A DNA stretch of 64,000 nucleotides from contig NZ_FRAX01000003.1 of assembly GCF_900142465.1 (NCBI RefSeq), forward strand, positions 248,001 to 312,000. The letters run 5' to 3'. The notes under the pieces were generated by a model. The model was not told the DNA's origin. It did no database searches and saw nothing but the letters and a program-made list of their open reading frames with translations. The DNA is from Fibrobacter sp. UWH6. GTDB lineage: Bacteria; Fibrobacterota; Fibrobacteria; Fibrobacterales; Fibrobacteraceae. Positions 53,922 through 62,115 of this stretch are shown piece after piece. The translations under genes were made by a program, and so were the position numbers. Position 1 is the first letter of the stretch. Each line of letters begins with the position of its first letter.

Positions 53922-56020
53922 GTTCCAATTTTAGTCATACTTTTGGCACAAATAGCCATGGTAGAAGCATTGTGCAAAAATGCCGACGTGGTGGGAGAAA
54001 GGAATCCGAAGAATCCACCCGCAAGCAAACCCGTATTAAAGGCGACGATGAACTTATAGTTGGATTGGATTCGATCCATCAGCTTTTGGCTCAGAACGCG
54101 AAGCTCAGCCAAGTCTTCCAGATTTTCCCCTCGGAGAGTAACGTCCGCAGTTTCCCGGGCAAAGTCGGAAGCATCGCTCATGGCAACAGAAACGTTTGCC
54201 GCAGCCAAAGCGGGAGCATCGTTAATGCCATCCCCCACCATAATGACGCGTTTGCCTTCTGCTTTCATCCGTTCCACGTAATTGTGTTTGTCTTCGGGCA
54301 AAACTTGTGCGTAGAACGTGTCTATTCCCAGGATTTCAGCGGTACGTTCCGCAGCCTTCTGGCTGTCGCCGGTGATCATGACCACATTCTTGATGCCCGT
54401 TTCTCGCAGGCGTTTGATAGCGACGGCAGCCTCTTCTCGCGGAGGGTCGCTAATGCACAAGACACCAGCCAACTTGCCGCCAATACCCAAGTAGATGACG
54501 GATGCGGCACCGCCCACTTCTTCGATGGTCGCCTGCTGTTGTTCCGTCACGAGAACCTTTTCGTCTTCAATAACAAAATGCCTGCTACCGATGACAGCCC
54601 TCTCACCTCTAAGGGTTGTGGCAATACCATGAGCCACAATGTACTTTACATCCGCATGCTCTTCGGCATGATCGATGCCACGTTCCGCGGCACCATTTAC
54701 AATAGCGCGGGCCATGCTGTGAGGGAAATGTTCCTCGATGCAGGCAGCTATCTTTAAAATTTCTTCTTCGGAACGACCACCAAAGGCAATAATCTTCTGA
54801 AGCTTCGGTTCTGCCTTGGTCAAAGTTCCCGTCTTATCGAAAACGACAGTATCAGCCAAGGCAAATTCCTCAAGATACTTGCCACCCTTTACCGTCATAT
54901 TTCTATCGGCGGCCTCACGCAAGGCTGAAATTACGGAGATAGGCGTAGAAAGTTTAATGGCGCAGGAATAATCCACCATCAAGATGGAAACGGCCTTGGT
55001 AATGTTCCGGGTAAACAGAAGAGTCAAGCCAAATCCCAGGAAACTGAAGGGGACGATGCTGTCAGCCAAATGCTCTGCGCGGCTCTGAATGCCAGCCTTC
55101 AAATCTTCGCTATGGTCAATGAGCTCGATGATTTTCTGAATCTTGGTGTTGTCATTCACCGCACGGACTTCCACGACGATGGAACCTTCGTCTAGGAGGG
55201 TGCCCGCAAATACTGTCTTTCCCGCATTCTTCAACACAGCCTTTGATTCGCCCGTCATGGTGGATTCGTTCACTAAAGCTTCGCCTTCTACAACTGTTCC
55301 ATCCACAGGAATCATGGCACCATCGCGGATTCTCACCAAGTCACCCGGCACCACGTCCTTCAAGTCAACTAAGGTGTCCACGCCATTTTTAACCACCCAG
55401 ACTTTGTCCACTTTTACAGCAAGGCTGCCCGTAAGCGCTGTGCGGGTGCGAGCCTTGGTGTAATCTTCCAATAAGCCAGAAACCCCTAGCAGGAACATAA
55501 CCGTACCTGCGGACTCATAATTTTTCTGGAGCATGGAGGCTCCAATGGCGGCACCATCCAGAACTTCGACGGTCAACTTACCTTCTGCAAGAGTGAATAA
55601 TCCCTTAGCCACATATTTGAGGCCGCGGAAAACCGTTATGGCCGTTCGAATCGGCAAAGGAACAAACCAGCGCATCAGATAGCGGCGAGCTATCATTTTG
55701 CACAGGCTGTTCTGGAAATTGTCATCCAGGGATTGCAACTGGTAATCCGTATCCGGATCCACTTCGGGCAATTCCCTCGGTTTTAAGGCAGTTACAAAAT
55801 CCAGAATCATCTGGCGATTTTCAGCAGTTATTTCTGCAGATTCATCGCTGCCATAGTTCAGCAAAAGGCTTCCATTGGCACTATGGATTACCGCAGACTT
55901 TACGCAAGGAATCCCCACGCAAGCCTTATGGATACGGCCTTCAAACTTAGGTTCAAAGGCGTAAGGACCACAGCGAAAACGGATACGCCCCGGCCGATCG
56001 TATGCGATTCTGAATTTCAT
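53918..56020 (-). CDS. P1B-type metal ATPase lacking the CPC motif
   Basis: 700 residues from the ATG at 56020, preceded by AGGTAAG. The N-terminus is HMA-like in outline but lacks CxxC. P-type motifs are present: TGES, DKTGTLT with D395, and GDGINDAPALAAANVSVAM. In the metal-site helix the usual CPC is replaced by YSCAIKLSTP (Y351, S352, C353, K356). P1B ATPases with SPC or other variants often export Mn, Fe, Co or Zn; the YSC variant and Lys suggest a distinct selectivity, but the metal cannot be named. It follows DUF6110 by 35 bp and is predicted to be coexpressed. Its stop overlaps the stop of the HD-GYP gene. Confidence 0.9.
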   Translation of the reverse strand: MKFRIAYDRPGRIRFRCGPYAFEPKFEGRIHKACVGIPCVKSAVIHSANGSLLLNYGSDESAEITAENRQMILDFVTALKPRELPEVDPDTDYQLQSLDDNFQNSLCKMIARRYLMRWFVPLPIRTAITVFRGLKYVAKGLFTLAEGKLTVEVLDGAAIGASMLQKNYESAGTVMFLLGVSGLLEDYTKARTRTALTGSLAVKVDKVWVVKNGVDTLVDLKDVVPGDLVRIRDGAMIPVDGTVVEGEALVNESTMTGESKAVLKNAGKTVFAGTLLDEGSIVVEVRAVNDNTKIQKIIELIDHSEDLKAGIQSRAEHLADSIVPFSFLGFGLTLLFTRNITKAVSILMVDYSCAIKLSTPISVISALREAADRNMTVKGGKYLEEFALADTVVFDKTGTLTKAEPKLQKIIAFGGRSEEEILKIAACIEEHFPHSMARAIVNGAAERGIDHAEEHADVKYIVAHGIATTLRGERAVIGSRHFVIEDEKVLVTEQQQATIEEVGGAASVIYLGIGGKLAGVLCISDPPREEAAVAIKRLRETGIKNVVMITGDSQKAAERTAEILGIDTFYAQVLPEDKHNYVERMKAEGKRVIMVGDGINDAPALAAANVSVAMSDASDFARETADVTLRGENLEDLAELRVLSQKLMDRIQSNYKFIVAFNTGLLAGGFFGFLSPTTSAFLHNASTMAICAKSMTKIGT

Positions 56021-56055
56021 AAACTTACCTACACAAGATGACTTGACAAGAAAAA

Positions 56056-56283
56056 TTACTTGTCCAAGCCTGCTTCGGACTTGGCGTCGTTGCAAATGTC
56101 GTTAGCTTCGTCTTTCATATCCTGGAAGGCAGCCTTGGCATCGGCAGAGAACTTCATGCCGTGAGCAAGGCCAGTTACAGCAAGTTCACGAGTTTTCTTT
56201 GCCTTGAGCACTTTCTTGGTAATAGCGGAGCCAACAGCACCAGCAACCACCAACCAGAACTTTTCATTTTTGAAGATAGACAT
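56056..56283 (-). CDS. DUF6110-like small protein
   Basis: 75 residues. It starts MSIFKNEKFWLVVAGAVGSAITKKVLKAKKTREL, with a hydrophobic, glycine-containing N-terminal half, then a basic KAKK patch and an acidic helical C-terminus. This matches small proteins often found next to P-type ATPases (DUF6110). Its role is not established; a membrane-associated partner of the ATPase is plausible. It lies 35 bp upstream of the ATPase and follows three 18-bp tandem repeats. Confidence 0.75.
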   Translation of the reverse strand: MSIFKNEKFWLVVAGAVGSAITKKVLKAKKTRELAVTGLAHGMKFSADAKAAFQDMKDEANDICNDAKSEAGLDK

Positions 56284-56311
56284 AGGTTACTCCTTGTTAA
56301 TTTTTAACTAA

Positions 56312-56365
56312 GTTAGACACTCTAATTTTGTTAGCCAATTTAACTTTGTTAGACCAGCTAACTTT
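56312..56365. promoter_or_regulatory. Three 18-bp tandem repeats upstream of DUF6110-ATPase
   Basis: Three successive units each begin GTTAG: GTTAGACACTCTAATTTT (56312-56329), GTTAGCCAATTTAACTTT (56330-56347) and GTTAGACCAGCTAACTTT (56348-56365). Each contains TTAG-N5-[CT]TAA. They fill the gap between flavodoxin and DUF6110 and are a likely regulator-binding array related to, but one base shorter in spacing than, the TTAG-N6-CTAA boxes. Confidence 0.75.
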
Positions 56366-56369
56366 TATT

Positions 56370-56798
56370 TTAAGCCAAAGCTAAAGCCTTGCCCTGTTCC
56401 TGACACTTAGCCTTTGCGTCGTCATCGGGAGCATTTTCAACAGCCAAGGGTTCATCCACAAGGTTCAAGCCCGCGGCAACTGCATCCTCTTTCCAGGGAG
56501 TCATATATTCGCCGCCGCCCCAGCCGTATGAACCGAAAAGAGCCACCTTCTTGCCAGCAAGAGCAGGTTTCATCTTTTCATAAAGAGGCTGAAATTCGCT
56601 GTCTTCCAATTCTTCGGCACCCATGGCAGGGCAACCTAGAGCAAACTTTTCAAACACCGCTGCAGAATCTGCAGAAAACTCGGTGGTATGAAAAATTGAA
56701 ACGTCTCCGCCGACAGCTTGTGCGCCAGCAGCAATTTCCTTCGCCATCATTTCGGTATTTCCGGTTCCGGACCAATAAATAACTGCAATTTTACTCAT
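56370..56798 (-). CDS. Flavodoxin
   Basis: 142 residues. FMN phosphate-loop YWSGTGNTEMMA at the start, then the isoalloxazine-loop region ALGCPAMGAEELED, and FGSYGWGGGEYMTPW. Short-chain flavodoxin size. It replaces ferredoxin under iron limitation in many bacteria. It lies 25 bp downstream of the DUF3793 gene and likely shares its TTAG-N6-CTAA-controlled promoter. Confidence 0.92.
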   Translation of the reverse strand: MSKIAVIYWSGTGNTEMMAKEIAAGAQAVGGDVSIFHTTEFSADSAAVFEKFALGCPAMGAEELEDSEFQPLYEKMKPALAGKKVALFGSYGWGGGEYMTPWKEDAVAAGLNLVDEPLAVENAPDDDAKAKCQEQGKALALA

Positions 56799-56823
56799 TT
56801 TATTTTTCCTTTTTTTTAGTAAA

Positions 56824-57384
56824 TCAACTTGCGACAGTCAAGCGTTCCAAGGAAGCACCCTGTTCAAATCGAGTCCAAAGAATCTCCTTGCATTTTTTAA
56901 AGACCTCAAAAATATGCATGGAATTTTGAACGTCGTTATAAACCTTCCAACAGCCTATTTGCTTGTAATTTCTGCCTCCGTTGGCGATAAAATCCCGCAC
57001 ATCATCCAAGGGATATCCCAGAAAAACCCCTACTTCATGGGGAAAACAAACAGATTTCATCATGCGCTTTCGAAACGATTTTAGCAAGGAATCCACATCG
57101 AATTTCGCATACCCGAATCTTTTCAGGAAATTCTGGATTTCACAAGAACAGGTAAGAGATCTAAGCGCACAATCCCTATAGACATAGATGTAATAACAGC
57201 CTCTTTTCTCTGCAACAACCTTGACAAAAACGCCTTTAGGATTCAAAACCTTATTCCAGCGGGAAAGAAGATTGCATAACAGAAGGCCGTCGGCAATTTC
57301 AAGGCAGAATAAATTCCCCACCTTTACGCCAGCTAGTGTAGGCGCACATTGCCGAACGAGACATGAATCAAACATTCTAGCCAT
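56824..57384 (-). CDS. DUF3793 family protein
   Basis: 186 residues. It has the DUF3793 signatures CAPTLAGVKVGNLF near the start and FPHEVGVFLGYPLDDVRDFI and GCWKVYNDV near the end, with many cysteines. The family is often found beside flavodoxin and Feo genes; its biochemical function is unknown. The operator box at 57387-57400 ends 2 bases before the ATG at 57384, leaving no room for a ribosome binding site. Start at the second ATG (57375) is possible, or the mRNA is leaderless. Confidence 0.85.
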   Translation of the reverse strand: MARMFDSCLVRQCAPTLAGVKVGNLFCLEIADGLLLCNLLSRWNKVLNPKGVFVKVVAEKRGCYYIYVYRDCALRSLTCSCEIQNFLKRFGYAKFDVDSLLKSFRKRMMKSVCFPHEVGVFLGYPLDDVRDFIANGGRNYKQIGCWKVYNDVQNSMHIFEVFKKCKEILWTRFEQGASLERLTVAS

Positions 57385-57386
57385 AA

Positions 57387-57400
57387 TTAGATTAGTCTAA
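57387..57400. promoter_or_regulatory. TTAG-N6-CTAA box upstream of DUF3793
   Basis: TTAGATTAGTCTAA. With flanks it matches the box upstream of the porin gene at 16 of 17 positions (ATTAGAYTAGTCTAACT). It directly precedes the start codon, so binding would block transcription start. Confidence 0.7.
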
Positions 57401-57423
57401 CTTTAATTTTTTGCCAAATATAT

Positions 57424-57495
57424 CCCGCCCGCGGCATTTACCGGGGCGGGAAACCCTCCAGCTCAATGAGGTAACATAACTTTGAGCTGGCGGAG
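57424..57495. terminator. Two GC-rich hairpins after the porin gene
   Basis: CCCGCCC-CGG pairs with CCG-GGGCGGG (57424-57450, one bulge). CCTCC-AGCTCAA pairs with TTGAGCT-GGC-GGAGG (57455-57495). T runs are weak, so they may terminate poorly, or protect mRNA ends. They lie between the porin stop (57512) and the DUF3793 promoter. Confidence 0.55.
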
Positions 57496-57511
57496 GTTTT
57501 ATGGCATTTTC

Positions 57512-58651
57512 TTAAAAGGCGAAGACGGTTTCCACACCAAGCTGCAAGCTAATGTCGTCATTGTCGCCGTAGTCATCACCCAGGGGCTTATTCAGCATAC
57601 CGAAGCCGGTAATTTCAAGACCTTCTACAGGGGCAAAGTAAAGACGGAGGCCTGCAGCAAAGGAACCCAAATCCTCATCGCTATCCAAGGTGTTGCTGTG
57701 GTATTCCAGCGGGATTCCCAAGGTAAGAGCGCCCACCAAATTCAGGCTGGGTTCCACATAGGCAAAGAAGTATTCCGGGATTTCTTCACCGTGATCGATG
57801 GGAGCATCTTCGTCAAAGAGAGCGTAGAATGCGGTTGCCTTGATGTTAAAGCCACCCACTTCAAAAGAGGGTTCCACCAGGAAGGCATGAGTTGCACCCG
57901 GTTCATCTTCACCAAGGGCATCCACATGGAGACCATACACGGCGTGGAATCCGAAGCCGCCAAATTTCAGGTTGGCATCCACACCAGCGTGGAGTTCATT
58001 GTGTTTCGGTTCCTGATAGGACTTGTAATCCACATAGGGGCGCAAAGTGTGTTCACCTAAGCCCAATTCATAAGCCAAGTGAGCGTCATAGGCGACGCCT
58101 ACGCACGTTTCCTCACCATCTTCTTCAGCGCAAACTTGATTATCGTTGTCACCGCGACCAAAGCCGAGGCCAAAAACAAAACCATTAAAGTCAACTTCAA
58201 CTCCTCGAATATCGTGTTCAGCCATACCAGCGGCATTGTCGGCAGGATCGTCGTAGCCGTAGTAGTTCAGGAAAGCTCCCTCAGAAAAAGTCAAGTCACC
58301 GGCCTTGACCACAAAATTTTCGCTCTTGGTGTACTGAACGAATGCGCCATTGTAAATAGCGGCAGGATCAGTAGATTCGCCATCCGCTTCTAACTGCACC
58401 TCTGCAGACCACTGGTCATTAAACTTCACACCCACATTAAAATCAAAAGTAGAGGCATAGTTATGGGACTTTGGACCATCGCTAAAAAGATCGCCGGTGT
58501 AGGCATCGAATTCCACTTCACCAGAGAAAGAGACTTCAGGGCCCTTAGATCCCTCGACTTCGCTCGGGATGACAGTCGATCGCTCTTCGGCGTGGGCGGA
58601 AACTGCGGCGAGGGAAACAGCCATAAGGCCAAATGCTAAACGAGATTTCAT
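57512..58651 (-). CDS. Outer-membrane porin-like beta-barrel
   Basis: 379 residues. A signal peptide (MKSRLAFGLMAVSLAAVSAHA) is followed at once by the repeat-derived VIPSEVEGS, then by regular amphipathic strands rich in acidic loops (DNDNQVCAEEDGEE, DEDAPIDHGEEIPE). The last residue is Phe (VETVFAF), typical for outer-membrane barrels. The acidic loops could favour cations. Translation is set by AAGGAG before the ATG. A near-consensus sigma54 promoter (58705-58720) and a TTAG-N6-CTAA palindrome (58815-58828) lie upstream, unlike the other genes. An uptake channel for metal or small solutes is inferred. Confidence 0.8.
   Translation of the reverse strand: MKSRLAFGLMAVSLAAVSAHAEERSTVIPSEVEGSKGPEVSFSGEVEFDAYTGDLFSDGPKSHNYASTFDFNVGVKFNDQWSAEVQLEADGESTDPAAIYNGAFVQYTKSENFVVKAGDLTFSEGAFLNYYGYDDPADNAAGMAEHDIRGVEVDFNGFVFGLGFGRGDNDNQVCAEEDGEETCVGVAYDAHLAYELGLGEHTLRPYVDYKSYQEPKHNELHAGVDANLKFGGFGFHAVYGLHVDALGEDEPGATHAFLVEPSFEVGGFNIKATAFYALFDEDAPIDHGEEIPEYFFAYVEPSLNLVGALTLGIPLEYHSNTLDSDEDLGSFAAGLRLYFAPVEGLEITGFGMLNKPLGDDYGDNDDISLQLGVETVFAF
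58548..58573 (-). repeat. Short dispersed repeat at the start of the mature porin
   Basis: On the coding strand GTCATCCCGAGCGAAGTC continues with GAGGGATC and codes VIPSEVEGS directly after the signal-peptide region. Confidence 0.8.
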
Positions 58652-58704
58652 TATTACTCCTTAGGGTAGATGTGTGTGATTTAAAAATCTTCTTGCCAAA
58701 TTTT

Positions 58705-58720
58705 TGCAAATATCGTGCCA
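58705..58720 (-). promoter_or_regulatory. Sigma54 (-24/-12) promoter of the porin gene
   Basis: On the minus strand TGGCACGATATTTGCA fits YTGGCACGRNNNTTGCW at every position except the first Y. The expected start near 58694 leaves a leader of about 43 bases before the ATG at 58651 with a good ribosome binding site. The window's own sigma54 activator (17278) is a possible driver. Confidence 0.8.
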
Positions 58721-58814
58721 TTGAAAAACACCTTGTTTTAGGCGATTTTCCTTACATAGCATGAAAAAAGAGAAAACTTGTTTACGAAAGATTGTCGTGT
58801 TTAAAATTAAAATA

Positions 58815-58828
58815 TTAGACTAGTCTAA
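58815..58828. promoter_or_regulatory. Perfect TTAG-N6-CTAA palindrome upstream of the porin
   Basis: TTAGACTAGTCTAA is fully palindromic. It lies about 127 bp upstream of the expected sigma54 start, where enhancer sites for sigma54 activators usually lie, yet its sequence matches the boxes at DUF3793 and dtxR. Confidence 0.7.
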
Positions 58829-58846
58829 CTCAAGGTTTGTAAATTA

Positions 58847-58878
58847 GGGCCGTTGGAGGAGACACGTTCCAACGGCCC
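58847..58878 (-). terminator. Hairpin after feoB
   Basis: GGGCCGTTGGA (58847-58857) pairs perfectly with TCCAACGGCCC (58868-58878). T run is weak on the minus strand. It lies 45 bp past the feoB stop. Confidence 0.65.
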
Positions 58879-58922
58879 CGATTTACGTTTTTGATTTAAT
58901 AGCGATTCTCGATTCTTTTTCG

Positions 58923-61793
58923 CTAGTCTTCAAAACGCTTCTGCTTGTTTGCCTTGATACCGAAGAGCTTCAGGAAGATTCCAGTACCGATCAGAACAAT
59001 GACTGCGGTAACGATCCAGTGGGTTTGTCCGCCAACAGGTATCTGGTAGAGCAGCACTGCAATGGCCCAGGCAAGAAGCGTTTGAACCGTAGCCATAAGG
59101 ATTCCAAGACCCAGACCGATTTCACGAACCACAACGCCCATGGCAGCAAGGCAAGGTACATAGAGCAGGATAAATACCAGGAAGGCAAACACCTGCCAGT
59201 TGAATCCATCGTGACCACCGTTGTGGAAGTAGGAGCGGAGGTTTGCATAGATGTCGGCGGTTTCGCTCAGGTCGCCTTCTTCAAGAGCCCCCATGGCATC
59301 TTCATCCAATTCGATACCGGCAGCGGCAAGCTTTGCAAATACAGCTTCGCGAGTCTTTTCGTCCTCCTCTTCTTCGCCAAAGGTTTCAATGGCAGCAAAT
59401 TCTTCGCAAGTGAGAGACTTAGATTCAAGAATCTTGTCCAAAGTTTCCTTCTTAAGTTCAGCAGCAGCCTGGCCTTCCAATTCCCCAGAGGTACCCAAGA
59501 TGTCGGTAAGAGATCCAACCACTTCGCTGAGGTTTGCAGGGATAGAAGAAACTGCTTCAATGAATGCAGCCTTGAGATCAGGAGCACCATCTTCCTCTTC
59601 TTCGGCGGGGCATTCATCGACACCGGCGATAAGAGGCTTTTCTTCTTCGGCGGGAGCTTCTGCAATCGCAGCGACTTCGGCGGGAGCTTCTGCAACTGCG
59701 GCGGTTTCGGCAGGTTCCGCACTGGATTCTTCGCTTGCGCTCAGAATGACGCTAGGAGAGTCGCTCGGAATGACAGCGGAGGATTCGCTCGGAATGACAC
59801 GGGATGCGGTTTCGCCTTCGCTCAGAATGACGTTGGAGTCAGCAGAAGCAGCAGTGCTGTCGGTAACAGCCACACTTTCTCCTTCTGGTGCCGGGGCGGT
59901 TTCAACAGCCGGGGCTTCCTCAGCGACAATTTCTGCGGCTTCAGAAGGTGCAGCGGGTTCAGCCTGAGGGCCTTCCACCGCTTCACTCTTCGGGGCCATG
60001 GCGTAGAGGGAGTTCATGGTACCGATAACGGCTTCCTTAGCCAACAATCCGGTAAAGAGGGAAACGGATGCGGGCCAGTTGTCTTCTTCAACGCCAAAGG
60101 GTTCAAATACAGGCGTAATGGTCTTACCCACAGAAGAAAGCAAACTGTTTTCGGAATCTGCGTTACCGGCGGTAAACTTGCCATCCACATAGCCAAAGGC
60201 ATTGAGGAAGCCAAGAACGGCCACAGCGATAGTAATCACCTTACCGGCGCGAAGCACGTAGTCCTTCAGCTTGAGCCAGGAATGAATCAGCAAGGACTTG
60301 ATCTTCGGCAAATGATAGTTAGGAAGTTCCATCACGAAATTGCTGGACTGACCCATGAACAAGGATTTCTTCAGGAACAGACCGTAAATGATGGCGAACA
60401 CAATACCCACCAGGTAAAGCAGGAACACGATGGTTCCAGCCTGCTTTCCGAAGAAGGCTGCAGCGAACAGAGCGTACACCGGCAAGCGGGCGCCACAGCT
60501 CATGAAAGGCACAAGGAATATGGTGAGGAAGCGCTCACGCTTACTTTCAAGAACGCGGGAACCCATAATGCCGGGAACGCCACAGCCAAAGCCCACCATC
60601 ATAGGGACAAATGCACGACCGGGGAGCCCAAGGAATCGCATAAAGCGATCCGCCACGAAGGCGGCACGAGCCATGTAGCCAGAGTCTTCCAGGAAGGTCA
60701 GGCACAGGAACATGAAGAAGATTACCGGAATGAAGGTAGACACGGTCTGGATACCGGCGCCAACACCATTGGCAAGAACTGCAGAAACCCAGGCGGGCGC
60801 ACCAATCACATCGCTAAGCAAATAGCCCAGGCCATCCACAAAAATGGCACCGAAAGAAATATCAAAGAAATCAATAAAGGCGCTACCGATGGTCACGGCC
60901 ACCCAGAACACCAGGTACATCACCAAAAGGAAGATGGGAAGAGAAAGCCAACGATTCAAAAGGATTGCATCCAACTTATCAGAATGCGTTTTCTTGGCGC
61001 GATCACCAACGATTACCGTACCGGCGATTTCGTGGGCCATGCTGTAGCGGGCATCGGCCATGACGAATTCAGATTCTTCGCCAAGCTTTGCAGTAACTTC
61101 ATCCCTGTTCAAGGCAACACCGGCAGCAGCAAACTTGTCTGCATAGCTGTTACTGTTACCCAGGTACATCAAGGAAACCCAACGGGGTTCTGCGTCTAGC
61201 AACTTTGCCACAGGAGCGACCAGAGATTCCAATTCCTTCACCACATTCTCCACCTTGTCACCATAGGTGAGACCGGCAGGGATGGCAATAGGGCTAGAGA
61301 TAACATGGGCCATCTGGCTAATGAAATTGGTAATGCTCTTTTCGTTCACCGCAGAAAGAGGAATGGCGGGAACCCCGAAACGCTTGGAGAGTGCTTCAAG
61401 ATCAATATGGAGACCGCGCTGTTCAGCGATATCCATCATGTTCACGGCGATGACCATAGGCTGCTGCATATCCACCAGCTGGGTGGTCAGGAACATGTTA
61501 CGTTCAATGTTCGTGGCATCGACGATGTTTACAATCAAATCGGCTTCGCGAGTGAGGAGGAAATCGACAGCGGCGCGTTCGTCCTCGGAGTTTGCGAAAA
61601 TGGCGTAAGTACCCGGAAGGTCCACCACACGGATGTGGCGAGCGCCCAGGTCGAAGAAGCCTTCCTTCTTTTCTACAGTGACGCCAGGCCAGTTGCCTAC
61701 GCTTTGGCGCGAGCCAGTCAAGGCATTAAATAAAGCAGTCTTACCGCAGTTCGGGTTACCTGCAATAGCGATTGTAAACGGTTTTGGTGACAT
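58923..61793 (-). CDS. feoB: FeoB, ferrous iron transporter with a large acidic insertion
   Basis: 956 residues; E. coli FeoB has 773. The G domain has G1 GNPNCGKT (12-19), G3 DLPGTY and G4 NMMD. The membrane part has the two gate motifs (SCGARLPVYALF and GLLAKEAVIGTMNSLYAM). After M599 there is an extra stretch (about 600-860), rich in Ala/Glu/Pro/Ser, that contains four short-repeat-derived peptides (VILSEG, RVIPSE, VIPSDS, VILSASEES). A charged helical part then leads to the last membrane helices. FeoB imports Fe2+ driven by its GTPase. It follows feoA by 37 bp in an operon with dtxR. The insertion should lie in a loop between membrane helices. Confidence 0.95.
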   Translation of the reverse strand: MSPKPFTIAIAGNPNCGKTALFNALTGSRQSVGNWPGVTVEKKEGFFDLGARHIRVVDLPGTYAIFANSEDERAAVDFLLTREADLIVNIVDATNIERNMFLTTQLVDMQQPMVIAVNMMDIAEQRGLHIDLEALSKRFGVPAIPLSAVNEKSITNFISQMAHVISSPIAIPAGLTYGDKVENVVKELESLVAPVAKLLDAEPRWVSLMYLGNSNSYADKFAAAGVALNRDEVTAKLGEESEFVMADARYSMAHEIAGTVIVGDRAKKTHSDKLDAILLNRWLSLPIFLLVMYLVFWVAVTIGSAFIDFFDISFGAIFVDGLGYLLSDVIGAPAWVSAVLANGVGAGIQTVSTFIPVIFFMFLCLTFLEDSGYMARAAFVADRFMRFLGLPGRAFVPMMVGFGCGVPGIMGSRVLESKRERFLTIFLVPFMSCGARLPVYALFAAAFFGKQAGTIVFLLYLVGIVFAIIYGLFLKKSLFMGQSSNFVMELPNYHLPKIKSLLIHSWLKLKDYVLRAGKVITIAVAVLGFLNAFGYVDGKFTAGNADSENSLLSSVGKTITPVFEPFGVEEDNWPASVSLFTGLLAKEAVIGTMNSLYAMAPKSEAVEGPQAEPAAPSEAAEIVAEEAPAVETAPAPEGESVAVTDSTAASADSNVILSEGETASRVIPSESSAVIPSDSPSVILSASEESSAEPAETAAVAEAPAEVAAIAEAPAEEEKPLIAGVDECPAEEEEDGAPDLKAAFIEAVSSIPANLSEVVGSLTDILGTSGELEGQAAAELKKETLDKILESKSLTCEEFAAIETFGEEEEDEKTREAVFAKLAAAGIELDEDAMGALEEGDLSETADIYANLRSYFHNGGHDGFNWQVFAFLVFILLYVPCLAAMGVVVREIGLGLGILMATVQTLLAWAIAVLLYQIPVGGQTHWIVTAVIVLIGTGIFLKLFGIKANKQKRFED
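59722..59831 (-). repeat. Four short-repeat copies inside feoB
   Basis: TCGCTCRGAATGAC-type words (first copy GCGCTCAGAATGAC) end at 59750, 59774, 59798 and 59831. On the coding strand they read GTCATTCTGAGC or GTCATTCCGAGC. They match the repeats at 51852-51909 and 58548-58573. Confidence 0.85.
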
Positions 61794-61830
61794 GATATTC
61801 TCTTTTCTTTAGAATCCCGCGGATCGGGTA

Positions 61831-62115
61831 TTAGATTCTCTTCAGGTTCAACACATTGCCTTCTTCCCTACGGAGGGAAAGGCGGTAGTTCAAGACACTC
61901 ACTTCAATGGGATCCCCCAGAGGAGCAATCTGCATCACTTCCAAAGTGACGCCGCGGACAAGGCCCATGGAAAGGAGCTTGGACTTATAACGGGCATCGC
62001 CTTCGTTGTAGCCAACAATTTCCACCTTGTCGCCTTTCTTAAGTTCAGAGAATTTCGGCTCGACGTTCCACTTCTTGGTTTTACCGTCGCAGCCACAGCC
62101 GCAATTACAGCTCAT
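61831..62115 (-). CDS. feoA: FeoA with a Cys-rich N-terminus
   Basis: 94 residues. The FeoA SH3-like fold spans about 20-94 (LKKGDKVEIVGYNEGD, LLSMGLVRGVTLEVMQIAPLGDPIEV, NYRLSLRREEGNVL). The first residues, MSCNCGCGCDG, hold four cysteines that could bind metal and are not part of a minimal FeoA. It overlaps the dtxR stop as ATGA, so translation is coupled. Confidence 0.93.
   Translation of the reverse strand: MSCNCGCGCDGKTKKWNVEPKFSELKKGDKVEIVGYNEGDARYKSKLLSMGLVRGVTLEVMQIAPLGDPIEVSVLNYRLSLRREEGNVLNLKRI

Noticed and set aside
59019-61199. Long plus-strand frame opposite feoB
   Set aside because: FeoB motifs are clear on the minus strand; no start signal or domain on this one.
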